From assembly GCF_026168515.1 (NCBI RefSeq), contig NZ_CP093443.1:3286001-3350000 (forward strand): 64,000 nt of DNA, read 5' to 3'. This DNA comes from Brevibacterium spongiae (GTDB taxonomy: Bacteria; Actinomycetota; Actinomycetes; Actinomycetales; Brevibacteriaceae). Every line of letters begins with the position of its first letter. The first letter of the stretch is position 1. The notes under the pieces are model-generated. The model did not search any database and was not told the origin of the DNA. It worked only from the letters and a program-made list of their open reading frames with translations. A program made the position numbers and the translations under genes. Of the stretch, positions 61,206 through 64,000 are shown in pieces.

Positions 61206-61237
61206 ATCTTAACGAATCCCCCGGTCCCGGTTAGTCT
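61206..61237. promoter_or_regulatory. Overlapping divergent leaderless promoters of galU and 5-FCL
   Basis: Rightward: TTAACG (61209-61214), 17 bases, TAGTCT (61232-61237), seven bases, GTG at 61245. Leftward: -10 TAAGAT (61206-61211), six bases, ATG at 61199. The leftward -10 and rightward -35 share three bases, so the two promoters should exclude each other. Confidence 0.65.
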
Positions 61238-61244
61238 GAATTGC

Positions 61245-62024
61245 GTGGAACCACAATCTTCGAAGGCGCAGCTGCGGTCGCGTGTCCGCACAGCCCGCGC
61301 GAATCGTGCCCGCGTCTCCCCCGTGAACCCTGCCCACGCCGCCGGCGCAGACCCCACCGGCACCGAGGCGGACCCTTCCCACAAGGTCGGTGCAGATCCG
61401 TCCCGCACCGAGGAGGACCCTTCCTACACGGCCGGTGCAGATCCGTCCCGCACCGAGGCGGTCCCGGGCGTGGGCGCGTCCGTGGCGGACACGACGTGGG
61501 AAGTCATCCGCGCCGCGGACGCCCGTGTCGTGCTCGGTTATGCGGCATTGCCGGGTGAGCCCGACCTCGACCCGGCACTCGACCGTTTCCTCGCAGCCGG
61601 TGGGACCGTCTACCTGCCTGTGGTGACGAAGGTCGGTGAGCCCCTGGCCTTCGGCGAGGTCACCGGATCGATGGCGAGCCTCGAACCGCAGGGGAAGTGG
61701 GGCATCCGCGAACCTGCCGACGGGGTCGAACTGCTCACTGCCGCGCAGCTGCTGTCCCCCGAGGTGGGCCTTGACCTCCTGTTCATTCCCGCGTTGGGCT
61801 TCGGCGCTGACGGAGCACGGTTGGGCAACGGCGGAGGCTTCTATGACCGGACGTTCGGCCCGCACGGCGTGGCGCCCCTCGACCACGGCGGCGGTGTCCT
61901 CGGGGTGTGCTTCACCGAGGAGCTCGGCCTGTCCGGGCTGACCGCGGAGGAATGGGATCTGCGCATCCCCTCGGCCATCACCGAGGATGGCGTCCACACG
62001 TTCACTGGCGAGCAGCGACCTTAG
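61245..62024 (+). CDS. 5-formyltetrahydrofolate cyclo-ligase family protein
   Basis: The 259-residue product starts at GTG 61245 with VEPQSSKAQLRSRVRTARANR (the K/R ATP-binding start). It has DARVVLGYAALPGEPDLDPAL near 88, FLAAGGTVYLPVV, and the family signature DLLFIPALGFGADGARLGNGGGFYDRTF near 185-212. It converts 5-formyl-THF to methenyl-THF with ATP. Residues about 34-75 are an insert of 15-residue repeats (GADPSRTEEDPSYTA type), encoded by 45-bp tandem copies and absent from usual members of about 190-200 residues. A -35/-10 pair gives a leaderless start. A longer open frame to the left is an artefact of antisense galU and rimJ. Confidence 0.85.
   Translation: MEPQSSKAQLRSRVRTARANRARVSPVNPAHAAGADPTGTEADPSHKVGADPSRTEEDPSYTAGADPSRTEAVPGVGASVADTTWEVIRAADARVVLGYAALPGEPDLDPALDRFLAAGGTVYLPVVTKVGEPLAFGEVTGSMASLEPQGKWGIREPADGVELLTAAQLLSPEVGLDLLFIPALGFGADGARLGNGGGFYDRTFGPHGVAPLDHGGGVLGVCFTEELGLSGLTAEEWDLRIPSAITEDGVHTFTGEQRP
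61344..61469 (+). repeat. 45-bp in-frame tandem repeat within the 5-FCL gene
   Basis: Copies start at 61344, 61389 and 61434 (the last cut at 36 bases). Each encodes 15 residues beginning GADP. The reading frame is kept, and changes between copies include third positions. Confidence 0.9.
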
Positions 62025-62087
62025 GTTCATTGCCGAGCAGCCGAGACACTTGATGCTTCCTCGAGCCCCACGCTCTGCCGCTGCGGG

Positions 62088-62161
62088 CGCCTCGCGTTGC
62101 CTCCACGAACGCCTCGCACTGCCTCCACGAACGCCTAGCACTGCCTCCACGAGCACCTCGG
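62088..62161. repeat. 22-bp tandem repeat, three units
   Basis: CGCCTCGCACTGCCTCCACGAA and close variants recur from 62088 to 62161 in the 259-base gap between the 5-FCL gene and fmdB. A perfect DnaA-box sequence, TGTGGATAA, lies alone at 62197-62205. Confidence 0.8.
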
Positions 62162-62253
62162 AGTGGGGAATCAATGCCCACTCAGACGTGTTGATATGTG
62201 GATAACCCTGTGCACAGTCCGGACCTGTGCGCATTCGGGTGCGCGACGTGCAC

Positions 62254-62259
62254 TATAAT
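62254..62259 (+). promoter_or_regulatory. -10 element of the fmdB gene
   Basis: TATAAT is a perfect consensus -10, 24 bases before the fmdB ATG, with an AGAAAGG ribosome site in between (62271-62277). Unlike many genes here it should give a leadered message. No clear -35 is visible. Confidence 0.6.
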
Positions 62260-62283
62260 CTTCTCGTCGAAGAAAGGTCTCGA

Positions 62284-62604
62284 ATGCCCGTTTACTCCTA
62301 TGCCTGCAAGAGCTGTGGTCACGCCTTTGATATTCATCAGGACTTCAGCGAAGACTCACTCACCGTCTGCCCGGAATGCCAGGGTCGCCTGAAGAAGGTA
62401 TTCGGCACTGTGGGCATCAGCTTCAAGGGCTCCGGCTTCTACGCCACCGACTCCCGCTCCTCGACGTCGAGCACGGTCAGCTCCTCGAGCTCATCACCCT
62501 CCGAATCGTCGAAGGACTCCTCGAAGTCGAGTTCGTCCTCGGACGCTTCGTCCAGTTCATCCTCGTCGAGCTCTTCGTCCGCGAGCACTCCAGCAGCAGG
62601 CTGA
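62284..62604 (+). CDS. FmdB-type zinc ribbon protein with serine-rich tail
   Basis: The 106-residue product starts MPVYSYACKSCGHAFDIHQDF and has a second knuckle TVCPEC, together a CxxC...CxxC zinc ribbon over residues 1-42 (FmdB/CxxC_CxxC_SSSS family). Residues 60-106 are a nearly pure Ser tail with Asp/Glu/Lys. It matches the conserved serine-rich protein of this actinobacterial neighbourhood (Rv0991c position), shown in mycobacteria to act as a redox-sensitive chaperone-type protein; transfer of that role here is inference. A TATAAT -10 and a good ribosome site support the start. Confidence 0.85.
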   Translation: MPVYSYACKSCGHAFDIHQDFSEDSLTVCPECQGRLKKVFGTVGISFKGSGFYATDSRSSTSSTVSSSSSSPSESSKDSSKSSSSSDASSSSSSSSSSSASTPAAG

Positions 62605-62637
62605 TACACGGGCGCCTCGCGCCGGCTCTTCGCACTT

Positions 62638-62695
62638 AAGGCACCTGCCGTCGCTAAGGCACCCGCCGTCGCTCAGTCACCGTCGCTGCCCCTGG
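62638..62695. repeat. Short tandem repeat, about 19 bp, 2-3 units
   Basis: TAAGGCACCTGCCGTCGC, TAAGGCACCCGCCGTCGC and a shortened CAGTCACCGTCGC follow each other in the gap after fmdB. Confidence 0.7.
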
Positions 62696-62757
62696 GCGCT
62701 GGCTCCTGCTTAAGACCCCGTCGTACGGGGAGCCGAACGCCACTCAGACACCGCTCC

Positions 62758-62786
62758 CCTGTGGATGACGAAAGTCCATCCACAGG
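62758..62786. terminator. 10-bp perfect hairpin between fmdB and the SAF gene
   Basis: CCTGTGGATG (62758-62767) pairs with CATCCACAGG (62777-62786) around a nine-base loop. There is no T-run. A smaller hairpin, CCCCGT-CGT-ACGGGG, lies about 45 bases earlier. Together they probably end the fmdB transcript. Confidence 0.5.
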
Positions 62787-62835
62787 ACAGGGATTCGCTC
62801 TTGCTCACTCTCTCTGAGCGGTCGATGCTTCGGAC

Positions 62836-63465
62836 ATGAGCATTCTGCAGCGCATCCGCAGCGCGTCGACCAGCTGGGCTCGATCGGCTCGTCTCCGTCC
62901 ACAGCGCGTCTTCGCCGCACTGTGTCTTGCCTGCGCGTGCGCCCTGATCGTGTGGATGTTCACTCCCGACGAAGCCGGCACCGCAGTCGTCGTGGCGCGA
63001 TCCGATCTGGCTCCCGGCGCGGAGCTGACCGCACAGGATCTCACTCTCACTGACTTCCCTCCCGACCTCGTCCCTGACAAGGCGTTCACCTCTGTCGATG
63101 AAGCCGAGGGGCGCCACACCTCAGCGGGATTGTCGAAGGGGTCGCCCCTGACTGAAACGATGGTCCTCGACCAGCAGGCACTGCCGAAAGGCGGCAAGGA
63201 CCTGCTCATGCCGATCCGTCTGGCCGATGATGCCTCGGCTGCCCTGCTTCAGCCCGGTCAGCAGATTCGGCTCTTCTCATCCCTGCCCGACGGCGGTTCC
63301 GAAGTCGTCGTTGAAAAGGTGACGATCGCCCGCCTCGTGGATAAGCCGGACGGAATTGCCGCTGAATCAGGGCAGCTTGTATCTGTCATCCTCACTGCGG
63401 AGGATGCCGGGCGTGTTGCCGAATTCGCCGGCCTGCCGATCAGCTTCGCCATCCTGCCTCGCTGA
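62836..63465 (+). CDS. SAF domain protein (CpaB/RcpC-like)
   Basis: The 209-residue product has a basic N-terminus, one membrane anchor (about 27-43, FAALCLACACALIVWMF), and a SAF domain: AVVVARSDLAPGAELTAQDLTLTDFPPDLVPDKAFTSVDEAEGRHTSAGLSKGSPLTETMV. SAF/CpaB proteins anchor pilus assembly in other bacteria, but here no pilus genes are present and the gene sits in a conserved mscL-SAF-fmdB order, so its role is unclear. The ATG at 62836 has a weak GATGCT six bases upstream. Confidence 0.82.
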   Translation: MSILQRIRSASTSWARSARLRPQRVFAALCLACACALIVWMFTPDEAGTAVVVARSDLAPGAELTAQDLTLTDFPPDLVPDKAFTSVDEAEGRHTSAGLSKGSPLTETMVLDQQALPKGGKDLLMPIRLADDASAALLQPGQQIRLFSSLPDGGSEVVVEKVTIARLVDKPDGIAAESGQLVSVILTAEDAGRVAEFAGLPISFAILPR

Positions 63466-63635
63466 CAACAGCTGACCCGGGAGAAGGCCTCGTACCTGTG
63501 GAATGGGTCGACAATCCGGTGAAGAAACTCGCGGTTCGATTCTGCTGACAATGTGTTACCGATGTGTACTATTGGAACGTAATTGAACAATTCTCAACCG
63601 CATTGCAGTGAACACACACCGAAAGGGTTTCTCTA

Positions 63636-64000
63636 ATGCTTAAAGGCTTCAGAGACTTCATTCTCCAGGGGAATGTCGTCGAACTCGCAACCGCGGTCAT
63701 CATCGGCGGTGCCTTCACCGCGATCGTCACTGCGTTCTCTGACAAGATCATCAACCCGCTCATCGCCGCCGTCGGCGGCGCCGAGGGCCCGGCGCTTTCG
63801 TTCCAGATCAAGCCGAACGTCCCGGAGACGACCATCGACCTGGGCGCGGTCATCACTGCGGCCATCAACTTCCTCATCGTCGCCGCCATCGTCTACTTCA
63901 TCATCATCGTGCCGATGAACAAGCTCAACGAGCTGCGTAAGCGCGGAGTGCCCGAGGAAGAGGTTCCTCCGACCACCGAGGATCTGCTCGGCGACATCCG
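63636..64000 (+). CDS. mscL: Large-conductance mechanosensitive channel, N-terminal part (cut by window edge)
   Basis: The visible 121 residues match MscL: MLKGFRDFILQGNVVELATAVIIGGAFTAIVTAFSDKIINPLIAAVGG is the amphipathic start and first helix, with the pore-lining AxxxG pattern. The periplasmic loop follows, then VITAAINFLIVAAIVYFIIIVPMNKL as the second helix and the start of the cytoplasmic bundle (RKRGVPEEEVPPTTEDLLGDI). It opens under membrane tension to release solutes. The ATG at 63636 follows GAAAGGG. The gene continues past base 64000. Confidence 0.95.
   Translation, partial: MLKGFRDFILQGNVVELATAVIIGGAFTAIVTAFSDKIINPLIAAVGGAEGPALSFQIKPNVPETTIDLGAVITAAINFLIVAAIVYFIIIVPMNKLNELRKRGVPEEEVPPTTEDLLGDI

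Noticed and set aside
59433-61244. A long plus-strand open frame running into the 5-FCL gene
   Set aside because: It is antisense to rimJ and galU and is open only because of high GC. The 5-FCL GTG at 61245 has its own promoter and a family-typical start.
62197-62205. A perfect DnaA-box sequence (TGTGGATAA)
   Set aside because: Only one copy, no cluster, no AT-rich unwinding region and no dnaA/dnaN genes, so it is not an origin.

Overview
The window is high-GC DNA with dense gene packing on both strands, frequent GTG and TTG starts, BlaI/M56 copper control, a fused CopD-CtaG protein, DUF5134, and the conserved actinobacterial order mscL / SAF-domain protein / serine-tailed FmdB / 5-FCL / galU / rimJ / GlpR-like protein. 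These point to an actinobacterium of the Micrococcales. A Brevibacterium-like organism is my best guess, by inference and not by database comparison. I see no rRNA, tRNA, CRISPR array or prophage. The only intact mobile element is one IS21-family insertion sequence.

Layout. 1-3.7 kb: a truncated lipoprotein, an unknown protein, and a small operon (enoyl-CoA hydratase, thioesterase, TauE/SafE exporter). 3.8-10.6 kb: a copper module (P1B ATPase, CopD-CtaG fusion, M56 peptidase, BlaI repressor, DUF5134 membrane protein) with BlaI-type operator sequences. 11-20 kb: three MFS transporters, with GntR, TetR and ArsR regulators, an aldo/keto reductase, DoxX, an SRPBCC protein and an antitoxin remnant. 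20-23.7 kb: an HhH-type protein, a transposase-derived protein that has lost a catalytic residue, a WYL regulator and a small membrane protein; this is the most unusual stretch. 23.7-33.3 kb: NUDIX, Tag glycosylase, aspartate dehydrogenase, a BetT-type choline transporter, an AtoE short-chain fatty acid transporter, an aldehyde dehydrogenase, and an orphan AztD zinc chaperone under a Zur-like box. 33.4-48.3 kb: fatty-acid genes (3-hydroxyacyl-CoA dehydrogenase, acyl-CoA ligase, enoyl-CoA hydratase), chromate transporter, PLP sulfur enzyme, LysR with a PF03601 sulfate-exporter-like protein, MatC-like permease, acetyltransferases, DUF2306/MerR. 48.4-53.4 kb: a catabolic group (semialdehyde dehydrogenase, zinc alcohol dehydrogenase, MHS-family transporter, IclR). 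53.46-56.40 kb: the IS21 element with a 5-bp target duplication. 56.4-64 kb: an orphan Imm-5-like protein, then the conserved housekeeping block ending in a truncated mscL.

Four patterns run through the whole window. (1) At least thirteen starts lack a good Shine-Dalgarno and carry a TANNNT -10 hexamer exactly six bases before the start codon, which fits leaderless transcripts. (2) Many intergenic gaps hold their own short tandem repeat, each with a different unit, and similar repeats have entered two coding regions. (3) The nonamer CCGAGGCGG and its complement recur far more often than base composition predicts. (4) Several transporters carry long low-complexity cytoplasmic loops.

Start sites were chosen from ribosome-binding spacing or the leaderless rule and are given in each entry. 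Family assignments come from recognising motifs by eye; no search was run.
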